Below are positions 47,330-58,295 of a stretch of DNA of 64,000 bases, one piece after another. Below the pieces are notes generated by a model that saw nothing but the letters and a program-made list of their open reading frames with translations, had not been told where the DNA came from and searched no databases. The stretch covers positions 120,831,503-120,895,502 of the forward strand of contig CM042692.1 in assembly GCA_023614405.1 (NCBI GenBank), read 5' to 3'. The stretch is from Avena insularis (lineage: Eukaryota; Streptophyta; Magnoliopsida; Poales; Poaceae). Both the position numbers and the translations under genes were made by a program. How positions within the stretch are numbered: position 1 is the first letter of the stretch; the number at the start of each line of letters is the position of its first letter.

Positions 47330-47700
47330 TAATAACATTTAAATTCTAACTTTGTGGAATATAAGAAGTAAACCATCGACAATGTGATGCCTTATTCAAT
47401 ACATGCAAATTTCCACCACTTATGTTATGATTGTTTAATGTAGTAATGTTTTCCTCTTTAATAATCTTAGCTAATAAGAAAATCTTAAAGTGTTAACTTA
47501 AGTTTGAATATTTTTACTTTGTAAAAGTAATCTTTCCTCAAAGGTTATTCTTTTAAGAAACATTAATAGTAATCCTTGAACACCTATTTAAAAACTCTAA
47601 TGGAATCTTAATCTTGTTTAAGAAGTATTTCTGATACCATATCATTTGAGTGCTTTACTATTCCATATTACTTGTTATATTTACTTATTGTTTCACACGC

Positions 47701-50700
47701 TCTCAACACCCAGATTTTTAATCCCAGATGCCTGTTATGTCATACATCGCAATCCCAGGATTACCATTTTTGCGAGACATAACAGATTGGATATCACAGT
47801 ACATCATCTATTACAAACCATAAATAAGGTCTTACACAAATAAGGATCTCATGATCCAGTCTTAATACAACAAGCAGCGGAATAAATAATAAGCATAGCG
47901 GTGGGGTCCATCTGAAGGGTTCTGTAGCAGAAAACAAAAAAATTCTATCTACTCGAACACTAATACCAGGATCTATACTAAGTAGACATAAATAACGGAG
48001 AAGGAATACAATATTCATACCTTTGCAGAGAGAGGCACGCCTTACGCAGGAAGGCGTATATTGATGAAGACGAGCAGCACCCCAAGTGTGGTGCCTCCGA
48101 AGTTTGTCACACGTCCGGTGTAGGGGACATCAACCAGGCTCCGATCCAGCCGAGCATCGGATGAAGAAGATGCCGGATCGCCGATCACACGACGGTAGTG
48201 TGAAGGTGGAGAACTCAACCACGAGGTCCTCCACGATATTACAGGGAAGTCCTCAGCAGATGAGAGAGAGAGAATGAGAGGAATGGGTGGTTTCCAATGG
48301 GGAGGGGACCCCTTTATATAGTGGGAGGGGGGCACCACCCAGGGGCCAGGCGGGGTGGGACTAATCCCCACACCCGCCGGCCACCTTGGGGCAGCCGCCG
48401 GCCCTAGGTGGGCCCCACTGGGGCAGCCCACTAGCCCTAGGTCGGCTGGCCCCCACTCCCTAGGCACCTTGCCCACTTGGGCCTCCCTTCGGGTGAGGCC
48501 CATTAGCAATATAGTGCCTTCAAAAATAAAATAGAATATATATTTAATATTAATTCTCCAATTGACATTCAAATATACATATTACATTATCTCTTCACTC
48601 TGGAACAACTTTCGGACCCCTTTCCGATCTCCATCGAATGTTACCGAAACTATTTCGGTCTCTCTCTCTATTTCTCATACGATGCCTCATCTACCCTAAG
48701 CGTCCCTACCCTTAAGCGTGACATCCTTCAGTTCGGAAACTCTCCGGACATGATAGAGACCACTCTCATATCAATGATCAATAGAGGGACCTGGATGGCC
48801 ATGTGACCCCCGTGCATTTCACGAATACAATCGCTCGAACCGTGAGATAGTCGTTCCCCATTCCCTTTGTCACTCGATACCTAATTCATCCGAGACTTGA
48901 TCTTTGGTATCTGCATAACTTAGTTCGATCTCGTTACTGATGAACTTGTTTTATCGTTCTCATGTCATTGCATTCCGTGACCTAGTCACATGCTTGCAAG
49001 CTTCATTAATGCAATGTCACCGAGATGGCCACATGTATCTGTCTGTTCCATAGACTAGACAAATCCTGGTCTTGATATGTACTCGTCTACGCATCCCTTT
49101 GGAAAACCTGAGTGGCACCTTTTGGTCACCCTGTTACGAGATGACTCCAGATAACCATCTAAGCTTCTTCCGGAATGGTGATTTGTATTACCTCACAGTC
49201 AAAGGATCGGGTTACGAGGTTCTCTATGTTTTATCATCAATGGTGAACTTTGTAACTAGATCTTCATGAAGATATAATGGTCGGATGTTTGTCGATCATG
49301 TTATTCCACTAATAACATGACCTCATTGTCAGTTGGCATAAATGCCCATGGTCTTGAAACATAGACCATCCTCATGACCAATGAACTAGTTCACTTGAGG
49401 TAACTAGAGACATGGTTTGTTTACATACCACACGTGTATTAACGTTTCGTATTAACACAGTTATAGCACATTATGAAACGTATTATGAACATACAGGAGA
49501 TATATCAAATAATACACTTTATTATTTGCCTCTAGGGCATAACTCCTTTACCATCTTCAGGGGCACAGGCAATGTCGATGAAGGCAGATAGTCCTAGTTA
49601 TCATAGCCGTCCTGCTGACCATCATCTTGGTAGTCTCCTTCATAGTCTGGCCATGAGAATAGCCAGGGACAAAAGCCATGAGTACTCTTTAAGTACTCGC
49701 AAACTACCACTAACAAGTAGTATAGTTCTAGTGTAAATTACCAACTCTAAGTTTAACTATAAAGTTAAGTTTGAAACCTAAGCTGAGTTCAGAAACAAAG
49801 AAAGATAAAATAAAGTTCTAGAATCACTTAAGTTGGGAAGCTAGTGTCATAGTCACAACCCGGTTGTGGTCAAGTCAAGATTCATTATTCATTTCATAAG
49901 TTCTTTGGAAAACATCTGACAATGAAACAGTATGGCCATTCCAACTGTCCATAACTGCGTACGCGGCTATTCGAATAGTTTGACACTCTGCAGAGGTGGT
50001 ACACTTTCACCACAAGATTCGATACATCTGTCAGGGATAACCCTAAATCATCATAGTTAGTATGCAGATAATCAAACATAACCTTTCCTTTACACACCCT
50101 AGTATAAGCACCTCTCCTATGAGCATGGCCTCCCAACCATGACCATCTGTCATCTTGGGCACTGCATAGGTGGACAACATTGAGAGGTTGCCTCAGCTCA
50201 AACCTCTCCCGCGAGGGAACTAATACTAATGCATATAAACTTCCGGCTAAGCCTTACCCAATTCAGGTATTGTGGTTATACGGTAAATTTGGAATGGTAT
50301 CGCATCCGAATCCAACCATCAGTTTTGTAAAAAGGTTAAGGCTCATGCCTCAACATTTTCATCATCATAAACCATTTGTGTTTCTCAACACATGTCAAAA
50401 CATCTCAATAGAATGACTCATCATTCCAAGGTTTTCGTAATTCATTTTCACTAAGTATTCCCCTCTAAAGTGACGCCAGTTTTGATCTAGCTCGAGTCTA
50501 CTAAGTTAAGAGTGTTCACTAAGGTGGGATGTTAAGATCAATCTCATGCCATGGAATGACATCTAAGGTTCTCTAGATAGGTCAAGTTTTATACTTTTTA
50601 TGCTACCTTCAAAACAAGTAAGGGAATTGGTAAAGTAAAGAAAGTAAAAGCTTGCAAGTAAACTTGGAATTGGTACTAGTCAAAGTGGTATAACCAAAGC

Positions 50701-53285
50701 ATGCCTAGTGCATCTTGCTCAGATTATCTATCTTAATTATAGCTTGCTAAGCATTATACTTGCAAGGGTTAGCTTGCATTGTTAATGATGGTTTGCCTTG
50801 TGCAGTGCAGTGGTTGAAGTTTTCTTCCTCCTCTTGATAACACTCCTCCTCCTCGAAAGCTTGGTCGGTACTATCGTCTATAAATACATACGGAGTACAC
50901 AATCACCAAACAATGCTTAACTAGTCTACTTAGCATTCTAAGGCACACATTTGATGATCTATTATCATCACAAGCATCACAAGATTTTATTAACTAGTTT
51001 CATTCCTTTTATTTAAGAAAAGTAATTTCTACTCATTGAAAATAACTAAGATTTAATATTCACCACTTATAATATGGGATCATGTGAACACATGTACTCA
51101 CCATATATTCTAACATGTGGGAATGTGATTTAAGGGTTGGATCACATTTTAATGGGTTTACGTTTAGAATTTACTGATTTAAAGTGACTAGAAATGCCTA
51201 TATAGCCTTATTTTGGTACTAGTCCAAAGTCACTGCATGCAAACCTTAATATTATTACATATTTAGATAGGTATGGTTAAATGTGATTTTTGAGAGTTGG
51301 AATCACTTCAAAAGCTATCATGGTTGATTTTATAAAAATGTTTGAATGTGCAAAAGCTTCTGTCTTGTTATTTTTACTAGGAGAGATCTCTAACTCTAAA
51401 TGAATTAAATACAACGGGCTTGGATAGATCTTTTCAGTAGCTTTCTACCACAATTTGAATCACTCCATTTGGATTTGCAAATCTCTCTAAAATGATTTTC
51501 AAACTAGGGGACAGAACTAAGTTCAAACTAAATTAGAAAAATCTAAGTTTAAATTGCTGGGCTAGCGCGGGAAGGAAAATGGGCCGGCCCAGTGGCGTTC
51601 CGCGACGCAGAGAACAACTGACAGGGGGGTCCACATGTCATTGGCTCTTTACACGCGAAGCGGTACGGAGAGATGTGAGCTATTAGATTAAAAGTGAGAT
51701 CTACGGCTGTGGCTTGTCGTCGACGACGGACAGGTCGCCGGCGAGGTGGAACCTTAGCAGCTCGGTTGGGGTTTGTGACGGCTTACCGGTGCTCCGGCGA
51801 GGCGGGCAAACGAACAAGTCGAGGATGGCGGTTCTCCTGGTACCGGCGGTGTCCCAAGAGGTGGCCTTGATCAACGACGCCCTTCTCCTTCCCCACGGCA
51901 GGCTCCAGCAAAATTCCAGCGTTGCGGACGGTGGCTTGCTCCGGTGGGGCTCTAGGCGTGCTGTGAGAGGTAGGGGATGAGAGTGGTGTGAGGAAACGGT
52001 ACTGGGGTGGCCTCCTTTTATAGGCGCGGCGAAGCGGCAGAGGAGTATGGGCGATGCTCGCCGGTGACGACGGCACAGCGAGCTAGAGGTGTGGGCGGTG
52101 GGCTAGGACGGTGGGATGTGCCCTGGCGAGTGTCACGGTGGTGCGTGTGCAGTGGTTTGCGGTCGGGGGAGGTTAGTGGCGCGACGCGAACGATGTCTCT
52201 GCCGACGGCGAGTTTCGCGGCGGCCGGCGACTACGGGGCATGGTCGGGGGAATGGGCGTGTCCGTTAGCTTCCTAGGATGGTGGTGATCGTGTAGGCGGG
52301 TGGCAGGAGCGAGGCGAGGTCTGGCTGAGCAGGGACCGTCTGGCGCTTCTGCGGCGGCGTCGGCATCAGCAGTCTCCCCAGCGCGGTTCTGGCTGCTCCG
52401 CTGTCCTTGGGCTGGGGCTGGTTGGGCGGTGGAGGTGGACCACATGCGACCTCCTGGACATGATGGACGACGCTGGTGGCGGCTGTGGCGTGCTGTCGCC
52501 GGTAGGGGTGCCCAATGGTGCTCGGCCTTAATGGCCATGACCTTTTGGTCATGGCACAGTGGGTGGCCAGGCTAGAGAGGGGTAGGGGAGTGCACTGGGT
52601 GGCTGTGGTTGCAAAATGGGAGACCAATTTGGTCCAAACACTACTCCAAATAGTGTTTTTGGTTTTTTTGTTTAAATTCTGCCCACAAGGTGTTTGTAGA
52701 AATGGCCGCAAGAACTCAAGTTTTGAATTTTTGGATGATTTTTGGTGGAGTTGCTAGACACATGCTTAAGCCTCTGTGGTTGCTTGGGTTTTGAAAATGG
52801 AGCTCATTTGAGTGGTTTTTGAATAAGTGGGATCTTCTCATATGAACTACATTCAATTTTCAAATGCCATTTAGAATTTGTGTTTGAAAGTTTTTGGCAG
52901 ATCACAAAGTGGGCCTTGGTACATCATTACATGTACTAGCAAGGGGTGCAAAGATCCACATTTGTTTCTGTTAAGTTTTGAGTTCTAGGAATAGCCAAAG
53001 TAGGCATGTTGATTAAAATGGCACAACTGACCATTTCTTTGTTTTATTCATTTTGATTTGTTTTTCTTTGGGATTTGTTTGGGAATGATCTAGATGATGT
53101 TTATTTCACCTAAGAATCTTTTTACAAGCAATGGATCACTTAATCAAAGAAATTCAAAACAACTCCTATTTAAATGCACACACATATGAATGCTTTAATA
53201 ATTTTAATTGGGAAAGTTTTTGTTAACTCTAAATTTTGATGATTTGGATCTTAATAACCTTGGATTATAGTTTTGGGATGTTACA
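47701..53285 (-). repeat. Second Tekay-type element, 3' LTR (with nested solo LTR)
   Basis: About 3.94 kb after removing the nested 1638-bp solo LTR and its duplicated 5 bp, so it is the same size as the other Tekay LTRs here. TATA box at 52014-52024 on minus (CCTATAAAAGG), matched by 60956-60966 in the 5' LTR. Confidence 0.9.
47913..49550 (-). mobile_element. Copia solo LTR, BARE/Angela-like
   Basis: 1638 bp. On minus it begins TAAAGGAGTTATGCCCTAGA (probably an original TG changed to TA) and ends CTACAGAACCCTTCA. It is flanked by perfect 5-bp duplications CCATC at 47908-47912 and 49551-49555. The uninterrupted site GTCCATCTTCAGG exists in the 5' LTR near 58501. The ATGCCCTAGAGGCAA start resembles the BARE/Angela/WIS Copia group. 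No internal region remains, so an LTR-LTR recombination removed it. A TATA box is at 48311-48320 (minus). Confidence 0.85.
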
Positions 53286-53299
53286 AACCTTCCCCGCTT
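53286..53299 (-). other. Polypurine tract of second Tekay-type element
   Basis: AAGCGGGGAAGGTT on minus. The G run is interrupted by one C compared with the array copies. Confidence 0.8.
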
Positions 53300-53334
53300 A
53301 AACAAAATCTCGTCCCGAGATTTACAAAAGAAAA

Positions 53335-53622
53335 CTAGGAACTAAAGAGATCTGGGAATTCTGTCCTAATGTAATATTCTCGTTCCCAAGTGGCTTCCTC
53401 TTCGGTATGGTTGCTCCATTGAATCTTGAGAAACTTGATACTCCTGGTTCTGGTGGTTCTGTAAGCTTCCTCCAAGATACGGATGGTCACTTCACGATAT
53501 GTCAGGTCATTATTGATCTCAACAGCTCGGTGATCGATGTTCTTGAAAACTTCAGTCTTCTCTGGCACTTCCAGACATTTGCGAAGTAACAAGATATGGA
53601 ACACATTGTGGATGACTGACAT
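53335..53622 (-). pseudogene. Chromodomain fragment, second Tekay-type element
   Basis: 95 codons, [13 protein letters not shown] to EFPDLFSS, carrying the chromodomain segment [20 protein letters not shown]. It is almost identical in sequence and length to the array copies. It is now detached from integrase because the core has been deleted just upstream (at about 53670). Confidence 0.85.
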
Positions 53623-53626
53623 CTCT

Positions 53627-54760
53627 TCAGGTAGTTCCAGTTGATACGATACTTCTCCTCGGCGATTCAGAATCTCGAATGGTTCTCTGATGCTCTGCTT
53701 TCACTCTTTGACAGATGTCACACTTGGCGATGTAGCTTCCGATTTCGCTCTTCATCTTGTGCCACCAAAATTGCTCTTTCAAATCTTGATACATCTTCGT
53801 TCCTCCAGGGTGGATTGAATAAAGAGTATCATGAGCTTCTTGCATGATAACCTGCTTCAGTTCCGAATCTGCTGGCACACAGATTCGTCCTTTATACCAC
53901 AGAACTCCTTCTTCGTCTTCGGTGAATCCGGGTACCTTTCCTGTACCGATACGACGTTTGATTCCGTCGATACTTTCATTTCCCTTCTGGGCTTCCTTGA
54001 TTTGGCTAATCAAAGTGGGTTGAAGTTCAATACTAGCTAAGAATCCTTGGCTAACCAGCTCAGTTCTAAACTGCTCCAACTCCTCATACAAACTTGGTTG
54101 CTTCTCCTTGATCATGGTATTTAGCTTACACGGCAATCTGCTACGAGCATCCGCTACCACATTGGCTTTGCCAAGGTGATAGTGAATGTCAAGGTCATAA
54201 TCCTTGATTAACTCTATCCATCTCCTTTGCCTCATATTCAGCTCCTTCTGAGTGAAAATATACTTCAACCTCTTGTGATCTGAGTAAATCTCACAGCGAT
54301 TACCCATCAGATAATGACGCCATGTCTTCAATGCCAAAACTACGGCTGCTAGTTCAAGATCATGGGTCGGATAGTTCTGCTCATGCTGCTTCAGTTGTCG
54401 AGACAGATAAGTGATAACCTTGCCTTCTTGCATCAACACACATCCGAGACCAATCTTGGACGCATCACAATATACATCAAACGACTTCTTGATGTCTGGC
54501 ATGATCAATATTGGGGCTGATATCAATCTCTTCTTCAGCTCCTGGAAACTGGCTTCATATTTTTCGGTCCATTCAAACTTCTTGTCCTTCTTCAACAATT
54601 GGGTCATGAGTCTGGCTATGCTCGAGAATCCTTCTACGAACTTGCGGTAATATCCCGCTAATCCGAGAAATGCACGGACTTGGGTTTGAGTGGTTGGGGC
54701 TTCCCATTCTTCGACATCTTTGATCTTGGCGGGATCAACAGAGACTCCTCCAGCAGACAC
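53627..54760 (-). pseudogene. RT thumb, RNase H and truncated integrase, second Tekay-type element
   Basis: A 377-codon open stretch. It starts in the RT thumb ([20 protein letters not shown]) and continues through RNase H ([32 protein letters not shown]). It then enters the integrase zinc-binding module with [13 protein letters not shown] and jumps to unrelated codons. Compared with 20581-21348, about 770 bp holding the whole DD35E core and C-terminal domain are absent, with a short AGGT-like microhomology at the join. The copy cannot integrate on its own. Confidence 0.85.
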
Positions 54761-54781
54761 AATATGTCCTAGGAATCCTAC

Positions 54782-55285
54782 TTATTTCAGCCAGAACTCA
54801 CATTTGCTGAACTTGGCATATAGTCGATGCTCTCTCAGGGTTTCTAGGATGATTCTCAGTTGTTGCTCATGCTCTTCTTCTGACTTGGAGTAGATAAGGA
54901 TATCGTCGACGAAGACAACTACAAACTTATCTAGGAAATTCATAAAGATCTTATTCATGAGATTCATGAAATAAGCAGAGGCATTGGTTAATCCAAAATA
55001 CATAACCGTATACTCATATAAACCATAACGAGTAGTAAAGGCGGTCTTCGGAATATCCGTTGCACGAATCTTAAGTTGGTGATAACCAGTCCTTAGATCA
55101 ATCTTTGAGAATACCTGGGCTCCAGTCAACTGGTCAAATAGATCCTCTATCTTTGGCAAGGGGTACTTATTCTTGATGGTGACATCATTCAGTTTTCTAT
55201 AATCTGTGCACAGACGGTTTCCTCCATCTTTCTTGTTGACGAATAACACTGGTGATCTCCATGGCGATGCGCTTGGTTGAATCAA
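54782..55285 (-). pseudogene. Reverse transcriptase palm, second Tekay-type element
   Basis: Contains [50 protein letters not shown] and the active-site box [11 protein letters not shown], so the palm is better preserved than in the array. A stop near 54782 separates it from the thumb (54760). Upstream, near 55288, a net loss of about 22 bp relative to the array shifts the frame from the protease-RT linker. Confidence 0.85.
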
Positions 55286-55510
55286 GCCGGTTGCTTCAAT
55301 TCCACTAACTTTGAGGGGTTCATGCTATAGGGTCTCTGGGCTATGGGTCCGGTTCCGGGGATTAGTTCGATAATGAACTCAATATCCCTATCCGAGGGCA
55401 TACCTGGCAATTCCTCTAGGAATACATCGGGGTATTCACAGACTACTCTTACTTGGTCTATGGTGGGTAGGGCTAGACTCTTGTTGCACTTGAATTGACG
55501 AGGTAAGGTT

Positions 55511-57064
55511 TCAGATATATGCTCTCTTTGTGACTCGAGCTCTGGTCATGGTGATGGCTTTCTTAGCACAGTCTATCAGTCCTTTATGCCTTGACATCCA
55601 GTCCATACCTAGTACTACTTCCAATCCTTTGGTTCCGAGTACAATTAGGTTGGCATAAAAATCTATTCCATGTATTCTGATAGGCACAGCTTTGCAAATT
55701 TTTCTAGCTTTTGTAGTGGAACCGGGGATTTGAACTATCATGACATGCTTCAAGTTGGTTGGGTGAATCTTACTAGTGCATGCAAATTCTTCGGTGACAA
55801 ATGAATGCGATGCTCCCGAATCAAACAATACCCTTGCTAAAACTGAGTTGACAGAAAACATACCCAGCACTATATCTGGCGCTTCTTGGGCTTCTTCGGC
55901 GTTCATGTGTAAGAGACGACCGTTGCGGTTGTGAGGGTTCCCTAGGGCAAACCTTCTCCCTGGTTGAACACGAAGCTGCTGTTGAGCTGGGGCATTCACA
56001 TTGGCAGTGGCGGCAATCTTCTTGGGACACTCATTGGAATTGTGACCCTTCACTCCACACTCGAAACAAGTGATCTGGGACTTGTCTTTTGTTGCGACAG
56101 GCACAGCATTACTGCCAGTTCTGGGTGCAGTGTTGTTGTTGTTGTTGCTCTTGGGAGGGGCATGGTTGAAATTGTTGGTGTTACCGGAGTTGTTGTTGTT
56201 TCCTATGGACTTCACATTGCCTCCGCTACGGTTGGGGTAGCTTGGGTAAGACATTGGAGGTCGGTTGTTCCTTGGTGCATATCCTGGTGAGGGGTTGGGA
56301 CGGTACTTCTGGTGACTGCTAGATCCAGATTACTGCATCATACAATGTTTGTGGTTGTTGTTTGCCTGGTTAATCTTCCCTTCCATCTAAATGGCAGAGT
56401 CGACTAGCTCTTCGAGATCCTCGAAGCGGATGTTGACGAGGACAGTCTGCATCTTGTCATGCAGTCCGTTCAAGAATCTCTCCTTCTTTTTGGCCTCCAT
56501 GTTGATCTCATCAGGGGCGTACCTTGCAAGCGACAGGAACCTGTCACGGTACTCCACCATAGTCATTCTGCCTTGCTTCAAGTCGCGGAACTCATCCCTC
56601 ATTCTGGTGACTAGACCTTGCGGCACGTGGGTGCGGCTGAACTTGATTTTGAAGGCTTCCCATGTCATCACTTGACCATGGTTCATGTTACGGATGCTAG
56701 TCCACCAAGCTCCTGCATCTCCTTCCAGGTAGTGGGTGGCGAAGAGAACTTTCTCGTTGTCATCAACTCCTTCTAATTCTAAGTTGTTTTCCATTGTCTG
56801 CAGCCAGTCATCAGCATCTAGTGGGTTTTCAGCCTGGTTAAAGATTGGGCGATTGGTATTTTGAAAGTTTTTCAGTTTGGATCCATGATGATCCTGATTT
56901 CGATGCCCTTGGTTGTTGAGAGCCATCTAGGCGATATGTTGCAATGTTGCTAGATTAGCTTGGCGCTCTGCCCTGCTTGCTTCTCTGTCTGCGATGAGAT
57001 TCTACAAGATCTGCAGCATTGGGTCTTGCGACAAGCTGCTCCCTCCTTGGTTTCCACGAGTCAT
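55511..57064 (-). pseudogene. Gag, zinc knuckle and protease, second Tekay-type element
   Basis: Gag starts at ATG 57064. It is interrupted by stops near 56927-57000, open at 56387-56926 (central Gag with GAWWTSIRNM and MVEYRDRFLSLARY) and stopped again at about 56387. From 56254 an Asn-rich linker leads to a CCHC knuckle (Cys63, Cys66, His71, Cys76 of this stretch) and the protease site FDSGASHSF (Asp145). The frame drifts near 55530 where small indels relative to the array occur. Confidence 0.85.
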
Positions 57065-57308
57065 CTGAAGATTGAGGTAGATAAAGGGGTAAGAGGGAAA
57101 GTTCTAAGGTTCATGGTTTTGGTTTCAAAGCTAAAACTTTGAGTTTGACTCAGGTTTTGCAACTGACTTCATTTCATTCATTCAAACAAGCACACGATAT
57201 AAACACACACACACCATAACAAGAAAACAGATGGTTTTAAGAACCATTATGCAAGCTACGATACAGTGGGACCGATACATCTCATGCTATGATAGTGCTC
57301 TAGTGCAT

Positions 57309-58067
57309 CTACTCATCATCGATGAAGTCGGAGTCCTCATCGTCAGTGTAGAAGTCCATGGCATCCTCCTCCAGAAATTCATCATCATTGTTGAGGTAAG
57401 AATCCATGTCTCCCTGGATGTCTTCTTCCTCCTTTGCTGCAAGCTGAGCTTCTTGCTCCTTGACGGTCTTCTCGAGGTCGGCCACCTTCTTGCAAAGACG
57501 GGCGATGGTGCGATCCTTCTTTTCGCACTAGAGGCAAAGAGACTGACGGTCCTTGACTAGCAGTGAGAAAGTCTGGGCCTTCTGGGCGGCAATGGCACGG
57601 TTGTGGTTGGCGAACTCCCTAGCATTATCCAATTCCTTCTGGCGATGGTACAGCAGGAAGTCAAGGTTCTCCACTTGATGCTTCAGCTCTGGGTGACTGG
57701 GCATCTCCATCGGCATTCCCATGAAGTCACGTCTTGCATAGTGAGAAAAATGGGTTCCTTGGATTTGGTTGACTCTAAGGGCACATAGATGTGCGAGAGC
57801 TTCATGCATTGCCCTGGCTAATCCATCTAGCCAGTTGTTCTCTCTTACGGAGAACTGGATTCTCCCGGACGTTGGTGCTTTGATGCTTCCTCGAAGATCA
57901 GCGGTGACTAGCCACTGTAAATCTCCTCCTGGGGGTCCTAGAAGTTGAGCTCCAAGAAACTCCGGATGTGGGCATCCCAGTAACTCCGACAATGAATCTA
58001 GGTCCCTCTCAAAGATCAGCTGGCCTCCGTTTCCCAACTGGTAGAACTTGCTGAACTGAGTCTCCAT
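57309..58067 (-). pseudogene. Extra ORF between primer site and gag, second Tekay-type element
   Basis: Equivalent of the ORF at 24994-25764: same start (METQFSKFYQLGNGGQ), same order of coiled coil and acidic tail (FLEEDAMDFYTDDEDSDFID), 252 codons against 256. Here the frame is open across the site that is a stop in the array copy, but has its own stop at 57528-57530 where the array copy is open. The two copies are therefore broken independently, which implies an intact ancestral frame. No known domain recognised. Confidence 0.65.
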
Positions 58068-58280
58068 CTACAAGAATTAAGGATGAGGAAGTTAGTGAAG
58101 TGATCAAGTGTGTCAAATTTTAAGTAGTAATGTAAGAATTGGAGGAACATGAATTTTTGAGAAAGAATGAATTCCCAAGGGTAAGAGAGGAAATAGTTTT
58201 TCATAAATACTCAATTTGGTTTTGAAATTAAGTTTTTGTTCGCACATCCATTCTAACTAGGGTCTCCTATGGTCAGGATG

Positions 58281-58292
58281 GCTCTGGTACCA
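58281..58292 (-). other. Primer binding site, second Tekay-type element
   Basis: TGGTACCAGAGC on minus: the Met-tRNA site with one substitution (normally TGGTATCAGAGC), three bases inside the 5' LTR. Confidence 0.8.
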
Positions 58293-58295
58293 ACT

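Larger units (their letters stand above)
34020..47700 (+). mobile_element. LARD-like non-autonomous LTR retrotransposon
   Basis: Two LTRs begin with the same sequence TGTAACGT(C)CC(T)AGCATTAG at 34020 and 42878. The left LTR is about 6370 bp and ends just before a Met-tRNA primer site. The interior is only about 2.5 kb and has no reading frame with retroelement motifs. A polypurine tract precedes the right LTR, which is cut at 47700 by another insertion; its remainder lies beyond the window. Very long LTRs with a non-coding interior define LARDs such as barley Sukkula. Terminal bases and primer resemble Tekay-type elements, so a chromovirus helper is plausible. Confidence 0.8.
42878..47700 (+). 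repeat. LARD 3' LTR, interrupted
   Basis: Collinear with 34020-38720. It contains an extra Stowaway MITE at 47207-47329 and stops at TTTCACACGC (47700), where the left LTR continues into ACTCTCAC. A second Tekay-type element begins at 47701. Confidence 0.85.

Noticed and set aside
48042..48572. 176-codon minus-strand frame inside the Copia solo LTR
   Set aside because: Lies within an LTR around its TATA box; Pro/Gly-rich with no motif.
51714..52711. Overlapping open frames on both strands in the second Tekay 3' LTR (and 60605-61656)
   Set aside because: Same GC-rich LTR leader effect; frames are not conserved between the two LTRs.
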